Source of the DNA: Streptomyces blattellae
Lineage (GTDB): Bacteria > Actinomycetota > Actinomycetes > Streptomycetales > Streptomycetaceae
Length of the DNA: 64,000 nt
Assembly (NCBI RefSeq): GCF_009709555.1
Contig: NZ_WJBG01000112.1
Location: forward strand, 206,229 to 270,228
Direction of reading: 5' to 3'
A program made the position numbers and the translations under genes. Position 1 is the stretch's first letter. Every line of letters begins with the position of its first letter. The notes beneath the pieces were generated by a model. That model saw only the letters and a list, made by a program, of their open reading frames with translations, had not been told where the DNA came from and searched no databases. Positions 8,094 through 17,102 of this stretch are shown one piece after another.

Positions 8094-9674
8094 ATGGACA
8101 TTCCTCGCATGGGAGTACCCGAGCAGTTGGCCGAGCGCATGAGCATGGCCGAGCAGCATGAGTACCTGCGCGCCAGGTTCTCGCGGCGCACGATGATCAG
8201 AGGCGGCGCCGTCACGCTCGGCGCCGTCGCGGGTGGCGCGTTCGTACGGGGTGCCACCGCCACCGCCCAGGCCGCGGTGCCGGCGCAGCGCACGAGCAGC
8301 GAGACCGTCGACGGGGCGCTCGTCGCCCCCTTCGGGCGCCACCTCGCCTACGGCAACGACGCGCGCACCGAGATGACCGTCTCCTGGCAGGTGCCGGTCG
8401 CGGTCAGGAAGCCGTTCATCCGGATCGGCGCCCGCCCCTGGGACCTCTCCCGCAAGATCGACGCCGAGGTGCGCACCCTCCACACCCCGGCCGGAGTCGG
8501 TGTCAGCGCCGACCACACCCAGTACTACCTGCACGCCAAGCTCACCCACCTGCGCCCCGGCATGACGTACTACTACGGCGTCGGCCACGACGGCTTCGAC
8601 CCGGCCGAACCGCATCTGACCGGCACCCTGGGCACCTTCACCACCGCACCCGGCCACAAGAAGCCGTTCACCTTCACCGCCTTCGGCGACCAGGGCGTCA
8701 GCTACCACGGCCTCGCCAACGACAGCCTGATCCTCGGCCAGGACCCGGTCTTCCATCTGCACGCCGGCGACATCGCCTACGCCGACCCGGCCGGCGCGGG
8801 CAGGACCGCCGACACCGGCTTCGACTCGCGGGTGTGGGACCAGTTCCTCGCCCAGACCGAGTCGGTCGCCAAGTCCGTGCCGTGGATGGTGAGTTACGGC
8901 AACCACGACATGGAGGCCTGGTACTCGCCCAACGGCTACGGCGGCGAGGAGGCCCGCTTCACGCTCCCCGGCAACGGGCCGGACCAGGCGAACCTGCCCG
9001 GCGTGTACTCCTTCGTCTACGGCAACACCGCGATCATCTCGCTCGACCCGAACGACGTGTCGTACGAGATCCCCGCCAACCTCGGCATCTCCGGCGGCAC
9101 CCAGAGCACGTGGTTCGAGGCGCAGCTGAAGAAGTACCGGGCCGCGCCCGACATCGACTTCATCGTCGTGTTCTTCCACCACTGCGCCTACTGCACGTCC
9201 ACCTCGCACGCGTCGGAGGGGGGCGTGCGCCAGGAGTGGGTGCCGCTGTTCGAGAAGTACACGGTGGACCTGGTCATCAACGGCCACAACCACCAGTACG
9301 AGCGCACCGACGTCATCAAGGGCGACAAGGTCGCCAAGAAGCTGCCGATCGGCGAGACCGCGTACCCCGAGACCGAGGGGGTGGTCTATGTGACGGCCGG
9401 CGCGGCGGGCCGCAGCCTGTACGCGTTCAGCGCGCCGGACTCCTACGAGGGCCACCCCCACGAGGTCGACTCCGTGGCCTCCTTCGTCAACACCGAGGAC
9501 GGCAAGGTCGATGAGACCGTCGCCTGGTCCCGGGTGCGCTATCTCGACTACTCCTTCCTGCGCGTGGACGTCGAGCCCGCGGCGCGGGGCCGGTACGCCA
9601 GGCTGAAGGTGTCGGGCATCGCCGAGACGGGTGACCGCATCGACCACTTCACGGTGGCGCGCAGGGCGAAGTAG
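8094..9674 (+). CDS. Secreted purple acid phosphatase-type metallophosphoesterase (Tat substrate)
   Basis: A 526-residue enzyme. A Tat signal, SRRTMIRGGAVTLGAVAGGA, lies at about residues 34-53 after an unusually long n-region. An N-terminal fibronectin-like domain (about 75-185) is followed by the calcineurin-like metallophosphoesterase core. Metal-ligand motifs in order are FGDQGVS, HAGDIAYAD, YGNHDME, FFHHCAY and NGHNHQYER, the set seen in purple acid phosphatases. It should hydrolyse phosphate monoesters outside the cell and so scavenge phosphate. It is divergent from the small glmS-linked gene and ends 15 bp from the convergent DUF4429 gene. Confidence 0.92.
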   Translation: MDIPRMGVPEQLAERMSMAEQHEYLRARFSRRTMIRGGAVTLGAVAGGAFVRGATATAQAAVPAQRTSSETVDGALVAPFGRHLAYGNDARTEMTVSWQVPVAVRKPFIRIGARPWDLSRKIDAEVRTLHTPAGVGVSADHTQYYLHAKLTHLRPGMTYYYGVGHDGFDPAEPHLTGTLGTFTTAPGHKKPFTFTAFGDQGVSYHGLANDSLILGQDPVFHLHAGDIAYADPAGAGRTADTGFDSRVWDQFLAQTESVAKSVPWMVSYGNHDMEAWYSPNGYGGEEARFTLPGNGPDQANLPGVYSFVYGNTAIISLDPNDVSYEIPANLGISGGTQSTWFEAQLKKYRAAPDIDFIVVFFHHCAYCTSTSHASEGGVRQEWVPLFEKYTVDLVINGHNHQYERTDVIKGDKVAKKLPIGETAYPETEGVVYVTAGAAGRSLYAFSAPDSYEGHPHEVDSVASFVNTEDGKVDETVAWSRVRYLDYSFLRVDVEPAARGRYARLKVSGIAETGDRIDHFTVARRAK

Positions 9675-9689
9675 ACGCGAAGCAGCCCC

Positions 9690-10574
9690 TCACATCCGCT
9701 TGAGGATCGCCTGCTTGGCCACGGTGAACTCCTCGTCCGTCAGCACGCCCGACCGGTGCAGCTCGCCGAGTTCGCGCAGCCGGCGCAGGAGGGCGTCGTG
9801 GTCGTCCTCGGCGGAGGAGACCGGAGGAGAGGGCGCTTCCGGTCGTGCGTCGGGTACGTCGAGGGCGGTGGCCCGGGCCGGATGCGGAAGTCTGGCCTGG
9901 ACCGCCGCCGCGACCAGGGCCATCAGCGGGTCCTTCTTGAACCCCCACAGTTCGACGGAGTTGGGGTCGTACTTGGGCGGGGCCTTGGTGGGGGCGTTCT
10001 TCACGGTGAAGCGGAGATAGCCGTTCTCCAGGCCGACCGCCGGGTGCCATTCGACGGCGTGCAGGTCGGACATGGCGATGGTGCGGGTGCCGGCGGCGGC
10101 CTTGGCGTCCTCGGTCTTCCAGTTCCACTCCAGGTGGATGCGCTCGCCGTCGAAGCTCGCGGTGCCGTCGCCCGCGGAGACCGACAGCGGGACCGCCGGG
10201 CCGGGCAGGAGATAGCCGGAGACGGGGTCGGACGGCACCTCGTCCAGGAGCAGGGCGCTGCGGACCTCGTCCGTGACGTACTCGGCGACGCCGTAGCGGT
10301 CGGATTCGACGGTCAGCTGATAGGGGTCGTGGGGTTCGGCGAGCCGTCCGCCGGTGGCCTGCAGCAGCGGGTCGGCACCGTCGCGCAGCCGCAGCCTGAG
10401 CCGTCCGCTCCGCTTGCCCTGCTCGAAGGAGATGCCCGCCAACGCCGCCAGAGGGACGACGAGTTCACCTAGCTGCTTGCGGAGCAGGCTGACGTTCTTG
10501 TCCCGGCCGGGGGTCAGCCGCAAGGCGTCGCCGTCGAAGGCCCAGGTGCCGTCCTTCTGGATGATTTCCGCCAT
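9690..10574 (-). CDS. DUF4429/SHOCT domain protein
   Basis: A 294-residue cytoplasmic protein. Two DUF4429-like repeats are visible: residues about 1-130 (starting MAEIIQKDGTWAFDGDALRL) and about 135-230 (GDGTASFDGERIHLEW ... YLRFTVKNAP). A Pro/Ala-rich linker and a C-terminal SHOCT motif (LRELGELHRSGVLTDEEF) follow. The start at 10574 gives the usual family N-terminus; an upstream ATG at 10616 is less likely. SHOCT domains are short oligomerisation modules; the role of DUF4429 is unknown. It lies downstream of desD on the same strand but beyond a strong hairpin, so it is probably a separate transcript. Confidence 0.8.
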   Translation of the reverse strand: MAEIIQKDGTWAFDGDALRLTPGRDKNVSLLRKQLGELVVPLAALAGISFEQGKRSGRLRLRLRDGADPLLQATGGRLAEPHDPYQLTVESDRYGVAEYVTDEVRSALLLDEVPSDPVSGYLLPGPAVPLSVSAGDGTASFDGERIHLEWNWKTEDAKAAAGTRTIAMSDLHAVEWHPAVGLENGYLRFTVKNAPTKAPPKYDPNSVELWGFKKDPLMALVAAAVQARLPHPARATALDVPDARPEAPSPPVSSAEDDHDALLRRLRELGELHRSGVLTDEEFTVAKQAILKRM

Positions 10575-10660
10575 GACAGAGATTGTTTCACCCCGCCATG
10601 AGAAGGGTTGTTTCACCGCCTCTGCGAGAAGGACGAGAAAGAGTCGTCACCTGTGCCGAC

Positions 10661-10693
10661 GGGCGCCCCGGAGGACCGTACTCCGGGGCGCCC
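10661..10693 (-). terminator. Perfect hairpin terminator after desD
   Basis: GGGCGCCCCGGAG (10661-10673) and CTCCGGGGCGCCC (10681-10693) are perfect complements with a 7-nt loop. The hairpin lies 20 bp beyond the desD stop and is the likely end of the desABCD transcript. Confidence 0.85.
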
Positions 10694-10712
10694 GCCTGTC
10701 CGGGAAGGGCCG

Positions 10713-12482
10713 CTACAGCCCCGCGATCGGGTTCTTCAGGGTGCCGATCAGCTGGAGTGCGCCTGCCGGGTCCGCCAGGTCGACCATCTGCTGGTTGTTG
10801 CGCAGTTGCAGGCGGTTGAGGCAGGACAGGGAGAACTCGGGGGCGAACATGTCGTACTGCTTGAACTTCTCGGCGAGTTCGGGCACCGAGTGCTGGTAGT
10901 CGCGGGTGACTTCGGCGACCGTGCGCCAGAAGTCGTCTTCCTGAAGGATTCCCTCGGCCGCGAGGTTCGCGGCGAGGAAGCGGAAGAAGCAGTCGAAGAC
11001 GTCCGTGAAGATGGAGAGGAGCTTCTTCTCCTCCGGGACCTCCACCCGCAGTCGCTCGACCGTCGGCGGCAGGACCGCCTCCGGGTCCATGACGGCGATC
11101 TCCTCGGCGATGTCCTTGTAGATCGCGCGCTGCACGACGCCGTCCTTCAGGACGAGGATGACGTTCTCGCCGTGCGGCATGAAGACCAGGTCGTAGGCGT
11201 AGAAGCTGTGCAGGAGGGGGGTGAAGTACGCCCGCAGATAGTGGCGCAGCCAGTCCGTCGGCGTCAGGCCCGACTGTTCGATCAGTGCGCCCGCGAAGGA
11301 CGCGCCCTCGTGGTCGACGTGGACGAGGGCGGCCATGGTGGCCGGCGACTCGCCGTCCTGGAGGGACGCGACCGGGCTCTCGCGCCACAGCGCCGCGAGC
11401 ATTTTCCGGTACGGCGAGTAGCGGTCCGTCGCCTTCTCGTACTCCAGGTGCCGGTAGCCGACGGCGGCGCGCTCGCGGATGATCGACAGGCCGGTCGACT
11501 TGAGCACCGGGTCGTTGTCGATGAGCTGGGCGAGCCAGTCGTTGATCGCCGGGGTGGCCTCCATGTAGGCGGCCGAGAGTCCGCGCATGAAGCCCATGTT
11601 GAGGACCGAGAGCGCTGTCTTGACGTAGTGCTTCTTGGGGGCGGAGCTGTTGAAGAACGTCCGGATGGATTGCTGGGCCAGGTACTCGTCGTCCCCTTCG
11701 CCGAGGCAGACCAGGTGCTTTTGCGCCACCTCGGCGGCGAAGGTCACCGTCAGCTTGTTCCACCACTGCCAGGGGTGGACGGGGATGAGGAGATAGTCGG
11801 CGGGGTCCAGGTGCGCCTCGCGCAGGACGCCGTAGAAGCGCTCGACGGTCTCCTCGCCCAGCTCCTGCCGTACGAAGGACTCGTACTCGATGCCGACGCC
11901 GGCCGTGAACGCGGCCCGTGAGCGGTGTGCCGCGAGCCAGACCAGGCGGACCGGGCTCGCGGTCTCGGGAGCGTACGACAGGTACTCGTGGATGCCGAAG
12001 CCGAGCCGGCCGTTGTTGGCGACGAAGCAGGGGTGGCCCTCGGTCATGCCGGTCTCGATGGCCTGGAAGCCGCTTTTCGCCAGCTCGGCGGCGGTCGTCC
12101 GCGGCTTGGCGAGCTTGTAGCAGGTGCCGGAGAGGGTGGAGGAGATCTCCTCCAGGTAGACCGGCAGGACCTCGTCGCTCAGGCCCAGGGATGTCTTCAG
12201 CTCGATGAAGAAGTCCAGGGCGGCGAGCGGGAGTTCGCTGCCGTCGCGGCGGCGGGAGACGGAGTCGGCGTCCACCTGCCAGTGGTCGAGGGCGCGGACC
12301 ACCGCCGTGAAGGTGTACCGGGTCAGTCCGTCGTCGCTGCGTACGACGTACTGGTCACCGTCCTTCTCGGGGGTGATCAGCCGCTCGTGCGCGAACTCGG
12401 CGAGCGCCTTGCGGATGAGGAGGCGGTTGGCCCGCTCCCAGTGCTCGGGGGAGAGGTGGGCCGTGGCGTCGGCGAGGCTCAT
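10713..12482 (-). CDS. desD: DesD, NIS synthetase forming desferrioxamine
   Basis: A 589-residue IucA/IucC-family NRPS-independent siderophore synthetase. In Streptomyces DesD uses ATP to couple hydroxamate units of N-hydroxy-N-succinylcadaverine and then close the ring to desferrioxamine E (or make the linear B form). Family features are the central GHPCFVANNGRLGFGIHEYL stretch with the conserved GHP, the VHPWQWWN motif and the FMPHGENVILVLKDG motif. Length is typical. It overlaps desC by ATGA (12479-12482), so the two are translationally coupled. Confidence 0.97.
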   Translation of the reverse strand: MSLADATAHLSPEHWERANRLLIRKALAEFAHERLITPEKDGDQYVVRSDDGLTRYTFTAVVRALDHWQVDADSVSRRRDGSELPLAALDFFIELKTSLGLSDEVLPVYLEEISSTLSGTCYKLAKPRTTAAELAKSGFQAIETGMTEGHPCFVANNGRLGFGIHEYLSYAPETASPVRLVWLAAHRSRAAFTAGVGIEYESFVRQELGEETVERFYGVLREAHLDPADYLLIPVHPWQWWNKLTVTFAAEVAQKHLVCLGEGDDEYLAQQSIRTFFNSSAPKKHYVKTALSVLNMGFMRGLSAAYMEATPAINDWLAQLIDNDPVLKSTGLSIIRERAAVGYRHLEYEKATDRYSPYRKMLAALWRESPVASLQDGESPATMAALVHVDHEGASFAGALIEQSGLTPTDWLRHYLRAYFTPLLHSFYAYDLVFMPHGENVILVLKDGVVQRAIYKDIAEEIAVMDPEAVLPPTVERLRVEVPEEKKLLSIFTDVFDCFFRFLAANLAAEGILQEDDFWRTVAEVTRDYQHSVPELAEKFKQYDMFAPEFSLSCLNRLQLRNNQQMVDLADPAGALQLIGTLKNPIAGL

Positions 12483-13024
12483 GCGTGCACCGCCTTCTCG
12501 AAGTGCTCACGGAGGCAGAAACTCAGCAATGCCTTCTTCTCCGGCTTCTGTATCTCCCGTTCGGGTATGAACCCGACGGCTTCGTTCAGGGCGTGGACGG
12601 CCTTGTTGGTGATGTCCGGCTCGACGACGACGCGGGCGGTGCGCGGGTCCTCGAAGAGGCGGGCCATGACGGCGGTGATGACGGCCTTGGTGAAGCCGTG
12701 CACGGGCCTGTCGGTGGCCGGCACCAGGAAGTGCATGCCGACGTCGCCGGGCTGCGGCTGGTACAGGCCGACCAGTTCACGGTGGGCGGGGTCGTAGTAC
12801 TCCATGAGGAAGGCGGGTTCGCCGTCCCGCAGCCCGAGCAGGGCGTGGTGGTGCTCGTCGGCCGCGACCTCCATGTAGGCGCGTTCGACGTCCTCCAGCC
12901 TGGCGTCCTGCATCATCCAGTAGGCCGCCTTGGGGTGGGTGACCCAGGTGTGCAGCAGCTCGGAGTCCTTCAGCGGGTCGAGCGGGCGGAAGGTGAAGGT
13001 GCCCACCTGTGGGGCGGTGGTCAT
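12479..13024 (-). CDS. desC: DesC, acyl-CoA-dependent N-acyltransferase of desferrioxamine synthesis
   Basis: A 181-residue GNAT-fold protein of the RhbD/AlcB-like siderophore acyltransferase group. It acylates N-hydroxycadaverine with succinyl- or acetyl-CoA. Visible are TFRPLDPLKDSELLHTWV at the N-terminus, GMHFLVPATDRPVHGFTK and VVVEPDITNKAVHALNEAVG of the acyl-CoA-binding core. ATG at 13024 has GGAG seven bases upstream. The gene abuts a TnpB relic on its 5' side, so the normal close spacing to desB is interrupted by 314 bp. Confidence 0.95.
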   Translation of the reverse strand: MTTAPQVGTFTFRPLDPLKDSELLHTWVTHPKAAYWMMQDARLEDVERAYMEVAADEHHHALLGLRDGEPAFLMEYYDPAHRELVGLYQPQPGDVGMHFLVPATDRPVHGFTKAVITAVMARLFEDPRTARVVVEPDITNKAVHALNEAVGFIPEREIQKPEKKALLSFCLREHFEKAVHA

Positions 13025-13094
13025 GGGTGACTCCTTGAGCGCATGGTTCGGACGTCGAGGGCGAGTGACTCTGATCTGCCGATCTCTTTCGGCG

Positions 13095-13338
13095 TGAGTT
13101 CCACGCGTGGCCCGCTGCCTCTTGGAGTCCGGACTTGGACATGCGAGGGCTGCGGCACCCAGCATGACCGGGACCACAATGCCGCACAGAACATCGTGGC
13201 CGCCGGGCAGGCGGTGTCGGCCTGTGGAGGTCGCGTAAGTCCGCAACGGAAATCCTCCGGAAGGGCAGCGGGCGATGAAGCGGGAAATCTCATGGCGCGA
13301 GCCGTGAGGGCTCCCGCCCCCAGAGGGGCGGGAAGATG
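13095..13338 (+). pseudogene. tnpB: IS200/IS605-type TnpB relic inside the des operon
   Basis: On the plus strand, antisense to the des genes, a reading frame at about 13120-13230 encodes VRTWTCEGCGTQHDRDHNAA followed by QNIVAAG. This is the C-terminal zinc-ribbon and last RuvC motif (CxxCG ... HDRDxNAAxNI) of TnpB/IS605 OrfB proteins. The first CxxC pair of the ribbon has decayed and everything upstream is gone. The right end carries two hairpins and stops exactly at the desB stop codon. It is an old, immobile fragment with no start and no partner tnpA. Confidence 0.8.
13299..13332 (+). repeat. Right-end hairpins of the TnpB relic (possible omega-RNA remnant)
   Basis: Two consecutive hairpins: GAGCC-GTGAG-GGCTC (13299-13313) and CCCGCCCC ... 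GGGGCGGG (13313-13332). They sit just 3' of the tnpB fragment, where IS605 elements carry the right-end structure that is also the guide-RNA scaffold. Identification is by position and shape only. Confidence 0.5.
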
Positions 13339-14616
13339 TCACACGGCGAACTCCTGGAACGCGATGGTCTTCTCGACCGGGTAGTACTCGCTGCCGAGCA
13401 GTTCGCGGATGATGTAGCTGTTGCGGTACGCGCCCATGCCCAGGTCGGGGCTGGTGATGCTGTGGGTGTGGACGCCGGCGTTCTGCAGGAAGACGCCCCG
13501 GCCGGTCGTGTCGATCGAGTAGTTGCGGGCGACGTCGAAGTTGCCGTGGGCGTCGCGGACCAGCCGGTCGCGCACGGGCTCCAGGAACTCCGGCTCGGTG
13601 TACCGGTAGCCGGTGGCCAGGACCAGGCCCTGGGACTCGATCTCGTAGTCCTTCTCCTGCTCCTCCTGGCGGAAGGAGAGGGTGTACGTGCCGTTCTCGT
13701 ACCGCGCGCCGTTCAGCGAGGAGTTGGTGAGCAGGCGCGTGGGCACCGGGCCGCCGAGGTTCTTCTGGTACAGCAGGTCGAAGATCTCGTTGATCAGGTC
13801 GCCGTCGATGCCCTTGAACAGGCTCTTCTGCTGGTCCGTGAGGCGGTAGCGGGTGGCCTCGGGAAGCTCGCGGTAGTAGTCGATGTACTCCGGCGACGTC
13901 ATCTCCAGCGTGAGCTTGGTGTACTCCAGCGGGAAGAAGCGCGGGGAGCGGGTCACCCAGTTCAGCCGGTAGCCGTGGACGTCGATCTCGCTGAGGAGGT
14001 CGTAGTAGATCTCCGCGGCGGACTGGCCCGAGCCGACGAGGGTGATCGACTCCTTCTTCTGCAGCTCCGCCTTGTTCTGCACATAGCGGGAGTTGTGGAA
14101 GAAGTCGCCGCCCAGACCGCGCACCGCCTCCGGGTAGTACGGCGAGGTACCCGTGCCGAGGACCAGGTGGCGGGCGCGGAACGTCTCTCCGGCCCCCGCC
14201 TTCACGACGTACCGCTCATCCTCGTACGTCACTTCCGTCACCGTGGTGCTGAAGCGGACGCTGCTGACTTTGTTCGCGGCCCAGCGGCAGTAGTCGTCGT
14301 ACTCGACGCGCAGGGGGTAGAAGTTCTCGCGGATGTAGAACGAGTACAACCGCCCCCGCTCTTTGAGGTAGTTGAGGAAGGAGTACGGCGACGTCGGGTC
14401 GGCGAGGGTGACCAGGTCCGACATGAACGGGGTCTGGAGGTGGGCGCCGTCCAGGAACATGCCCGCGTGCCACTCGAAGTCGGGCTTCGACTCCAGGAAG
14501 ACGCCGTCGAGTTCGTCGATGGGCTCGGTCAGACAGGCCAGGCCGAGGTTGAAGGGGCCGAGGCCTATCCCGATGAAGTCGAGGTCGTTCTCAGGGGCTT
14601 CAGGATGCGCGGACAA
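13339..14616 (-). CDS. desB: DesB, cadaverine N-monooxygenase
   Basis: A 425-residue flavin-dependent N-hydroxylating monooxygenase of the lysine/ornithine hydroxylase family. It N-hydroxylates cadaverine using FAD, NADPH and O2. The FAD-binding motif is [12 protein letters not shown] near residue 16. The NADPH motif is [16 protein letters not shown] in the middle, and the C-terminal substrate/FAD motif is LATGY. TTG at 14616 is taken as the start, with GGGAGAG seven bases upstream; the gene overlaps the end of desA by 17 bases. A TnpB relic begins immediately after the stop codon. Confidence 0.97.
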   Translation of the reverse strand: MSAHPEAPENDLDFIGIGLGPFNLGLACLTEPIDELDGVFLESKPDFEWHAGMFLDGAHLQTPFMSDLVTLADPTSPYSFLNYLKERGRLYSFYIRENFYPLRVEYDDYCRWAANKVSSVRFSTTVTEVTYEDERYVVKAGAGETFRARHLVLGTGTSPYYPEAVRGLGGDFFHNSRYVQNKAELQKKESITLVGSGQSAAEIYYDLLSEIDVHGYRLNWVTRSPRFFPLEYTKLTLEMTSPEYIDYYRELPEATRYRLTDQQKSLFKGIDGDLINEIFDLLYQKNLGGPVPTRLLTNSSLNGARYENGTYTLSFRQEEQEKDYEIESQGLVLATGYRYTEPEFLEPVRDRLVRDAHGNFDVARNYSIDTTGRGVFLQNAGVHTHSITSPDLGMGAYRNSYIIRELLGSEYYPVEKTIAFQEFAV

Positions 14617-16042
14617 CGGTCTCTCCCAGGTACTGCTCGGCGTGGCCGGCGATCAGATCGAGGACGGCGGCCATGTCGGCCGCCGTGGTCTCGGGGTTGA
14701 GCAGGGTGAACTTCAGGTAGTGGCGGCCGTCGACCTTGGTGCCCGCGACCACCGCGTCACCGGAGGCGAACAGGGCCTTGCGGGCGTACAGGTTGGCCCG
14801 GTCGATCTCGGCGGGGTCGGTGACGGCGGCCGGGATGTAGCGGAAGACGAGGGTGGAGAGCGTGGGCTGCACGACCACGTCGAAGCGCGGGTCGGCCGCC
14901 AGCAGCTGCCAGCCCTCGGCGGCCAGGTCGCAGACCTCGTCGAAGAGCTGGCCGATGCCGTCGGCGCCCATGGTCCGCAGCGTCATCCACAGCTTGAGCG
15001 CGTCGAAGCGGCGGGTGGTCTGCAGGGACTTGTCGACCTGGTTGGGTATGCGCTCCTGCACCATCCGGCGCGGGTTGAGGTACTCCGCGTGGTAGGTGGC
15101 GTGCCGCAGCGTGGCGGCGTCGCGGACCAGCACGGCCGACGAACTCACCGGCTGGAAGAAGGACTTGTGGTAGTCGACGGTGACGGAGTCGGCGCGCTCG
15201 ATGCCGTCGATACGGTCGCGGTACTTCAGCGAGGCGAGGAGTCCGCAGCCGTAGGCGGCGTCGACGTGCATCCAGGTGTTGTACTGCTCGCACAGCTCGG
15301 CGATCTCGGGCAGCGGGTCGATGGAGCCGAAGTCGGTGGTGCCGGCGGTGGCGACGACGGCCATGGGGACCAGGCCGGCCTTCTTGCAGCGCTCCAGCTC
15401 ATGGGCGAGCGCGAGGGTCTGCATGCGCTTGTCCTGGTCGACGGGGACCGAGACGACGGAGTCGGGGCTCAGGCCGAGCAGTTTCGCGGACTTCTTCACG
15501 CTGAAGTGGCTGACCTCGGAGGCGAAGATACGCAGCTTGGCGAGCGTGTCCGTCTTGGCCTCCTCACGGGCGAGCAGCAGCGCCTGGAGGTTGGACTGGG
15601 TGCCGCCGGAGGTGAACACGCCGTCGGCGGCCGGGCCGAGGCCGATACGGGCGGTGGTCCAGTCGATGAGCTTGCGCTCGATGAGGGTGCCGCCGGCCGA
15701 CTGGTCCCAGGTGTCCAGGGAGGAGTTGACGGCGGAGAGGACCGCCTCGCCGAGCACGGCCGGTATGACGACCGGGCAGTTGAGGTGGGCGAGGTAGCGG
15801 GGGTGGTGGAAGTAGATCGCGTCCCGGAGGTAGACGTCCTCCAGTTCGTCGAGGACCGCGGCGGTGTCGTGCAGCGGCCGGTCGAGGTCGATCGCGTCGA
15901 TACGGGGGGCGAGGGCGTCGACTGTGACGCCGGTGAACGGCCGGTCGGTGGTGGCGAGTTTGGCCGCCACCCGCTCGATTCCTTCGGTCACGGAGCTGCG
16001 GTATCGCTCCGCAGTCGTGTCATTGAGCAGGTGCGAGCGCAT
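14600..16042 (-). CDS. desA: DesA, PLP-dependent lysine decarboxylase
   Basis: A 480-residue fold-type I group II decarboxylase. It converts L-lysine to cadaverine, the first step of desferrioxamine synthesis. The PLP-lysine is in [13 protein letters not shown]; the upstream [15 protein letters not shown] and VDAAYG elements bind the cofactor phosphate and ring. ATG at 16042 follows a near-perfect GGAGGA. It is the first gene of desABCD, 60 bp downstream of an iron box. Confidence 0.96.
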   Translation of the reverse strand: MRSHLLNDTTAERYRSSVTEGIERVAAKLATTDRPFTGVTVDALAPRIDAIDLDRPLHDTAAVLDELEDVYLRDAIYFHHPRYLAHLNCPVVIPAVLGEAVLSAVNSSLDTWDQSAGGTLIERKLIDWTTARIGLGPAADGVFTSGGTQSNLQALLLAREEAKTDTLAKLRIFASEVSHFSVKKSAKLLGLSPDSVVSVPVDQDKRMQTLALAHELERCKKAGLVPMAVVATAGTTDFGSIDPLPEIAELCEQYNTWMHVDAAYGCGLLASLKYRDRIDGIERADSVTVDYHKSFFQPVSSSAVLVRDAATLRHATYHAEYLNPRRMVQERIPNQVDKSLQTTRRFDALKLWMTLRTMGADGIGQLFDEVCDLAAEGWQLLAADPRFDVVVQPTLSTLVFRYIPAAVTDPAEIDRANLYARKALFASGDAVVAGTKVDGRHYLKFTLLNPETTAADMAAVLDLIAGHAEQYLGETVVRAS

Positions 16043-16101
16043 GTTCTGGTCCTCCGGTGGGGATGATCCGGGGCGGGGAGAGGCGGAATGTGGGCTTCCG
16101 G

Positions 16102-16120
16102 TTAGGTAAGCCTAACCTAA
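16102..16120 (-). promoter_or_regulatory. Iron box controlling desABCD
   Basis: TTAGGTAAGCCTAACCTAA is a near-perfect 19-bp match to the actinobacterial DtxR/DmdR1 iron box (TTAGGTTAGGCTnACCTAA-type palindrome). It sits 60 bp upstream of desA. Iron-loaded DmdR1 is known to repress the des genes through such sites. Confidence 0.92.
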
Positions 16121-16189
16121 CTTCTCCCGAATCGGGGCATGGGAAACCCCACCCCACCCGTGACGGTGATCACTCTTGTCGCCGCCTCA

Positions 16190-17035
16190 TCACTCGCCGC
16201 TCTCGCGCAGCTGCTCCTCGGTCAGTCCCTGCCGCCAGTAGCCCACGAACGTGACCCGGCGGCGGTCGATCCCGCGCTCGCCCACGAAGTGCCGGCGCAG
16301 CTCCTTCACACAGCCGGACTCGCCCGCGATCCAGACGTACGGGTGCTCGGCGGGCGGGAGCCCGCCGGCCCGTACGGCGTCGAGGGCCGTGGGGGACCCC
16401 TCGGCGCGTACGAGCCACGCGATGTCCGCGTCCGCCTCGGTCACCAGGTCCTGGATGTCGCCGGCGTCGTGCACCTCCAGCCACACCCGGGCACGGGTGC
16501 CGGCCGGCAGTGACTCGACGATGGCGGAGACGGCCGGTACGGCGGTCTCGTCGCCCCAGATCACCACCAGGTCGGTGTCGGCGGGCGGCCGGAAGCGGAT
16601 GGCCCGGTTGTCGGCGACGGCCGGACCGATCAGCAGCACACGGTCCCCGGCCGAGGCCCGCGAGGCCCACCGGGACGCCGGCCCGGCGGGCACCGCGGCG
16701 CCCGGCTCGACCCCGTGCAGCACGAAGTCGATGTCGATCTCGTCGGGATCTCTGCGCAGCTCCCGCAGCGTGTACGACCGCATCACGGCCCGTACGTCGT
16801 CCGGCAGTTCACGCCACCCCTGCCACCAGCCCTCACCGAGCTCGACGGGTACGACGGGCTCGGTCTGGCCGGGGTGCGGCAGGAACAGCGACAGCGACTG
16901 GTCGCGCCCGTCGGAGTGGAAGTCACGCAGATCGTCTCCGGCGAAGCTGACCCGCACCAGTGACGGCCCGAGTCGCCGGGTCCGTACGACCTGCAGGGAG
17001 AAGAAACGGAACTGGGCGGCGACGACGGTGGCCAT
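16190..17035 (-). CDS. desF: Siderophore-interacting FAD/NAD(P)H reductase (DesF-like)
   Basis: A 281-residue flavoprotein of the ViuB/SIP family. It is expected to reduce ferric desferrioxamine in the cytoplasm to release Fe(II). An N-terminal FAD-binding barrel covers about residues 15-140, with the family motif RSYTLREL, followed by VLHGVEPG. A C-terminal NAD(P)H domain has VVIWGDETAVPAVSAIVESL and ends VTFVGYWRQG. ATG at 17035 has GGAG seven bases upstream. It is 67 bp downstream of desE on the same strand and probably shares its iron-box promoter. Confidence 0.92.
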   Translation of the reverse strand: MATVVAAQFRFFSLQVVRTRRLGPSLVRVSFAGDDLRDFHSDGRDQSLSLFLPHPGQTEPVVPVELGEGWWQGWRELPDDVRAVMRSYTLRELRRDPDEIDIDFVLHGVEPGAAVPAGPASRWASRASAGDRVLLIGPAVADNRAIRFRPPADTDLVVIWGDETAVPAVSAIVESLPAGTRARVWLEVHDAGDIQDLVTEADADIAWLVRAEGSPTALDAVRAGGLPPAEHPYVWIAGESGCVKELRRHFVGERGIDRRRVTFVGYWRQGLTEEQLRESGE

Positions 17036-17102
17036 GGGGGGCTCCTGTAACAGAGGGCGGGGGAACGCGCCTGTTTCCGGGGCGCGCTTCACGTCCCGCT
17101 GG

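Noticed and set aside
13043..13384. Intact 113-residue gene between desB and desC
   Set aside because: Only the TnpB C-terminal motif is meaningful; the first zinc-ribbon cysteines are lost, there is no SD, and the frame runs into desB antisense.
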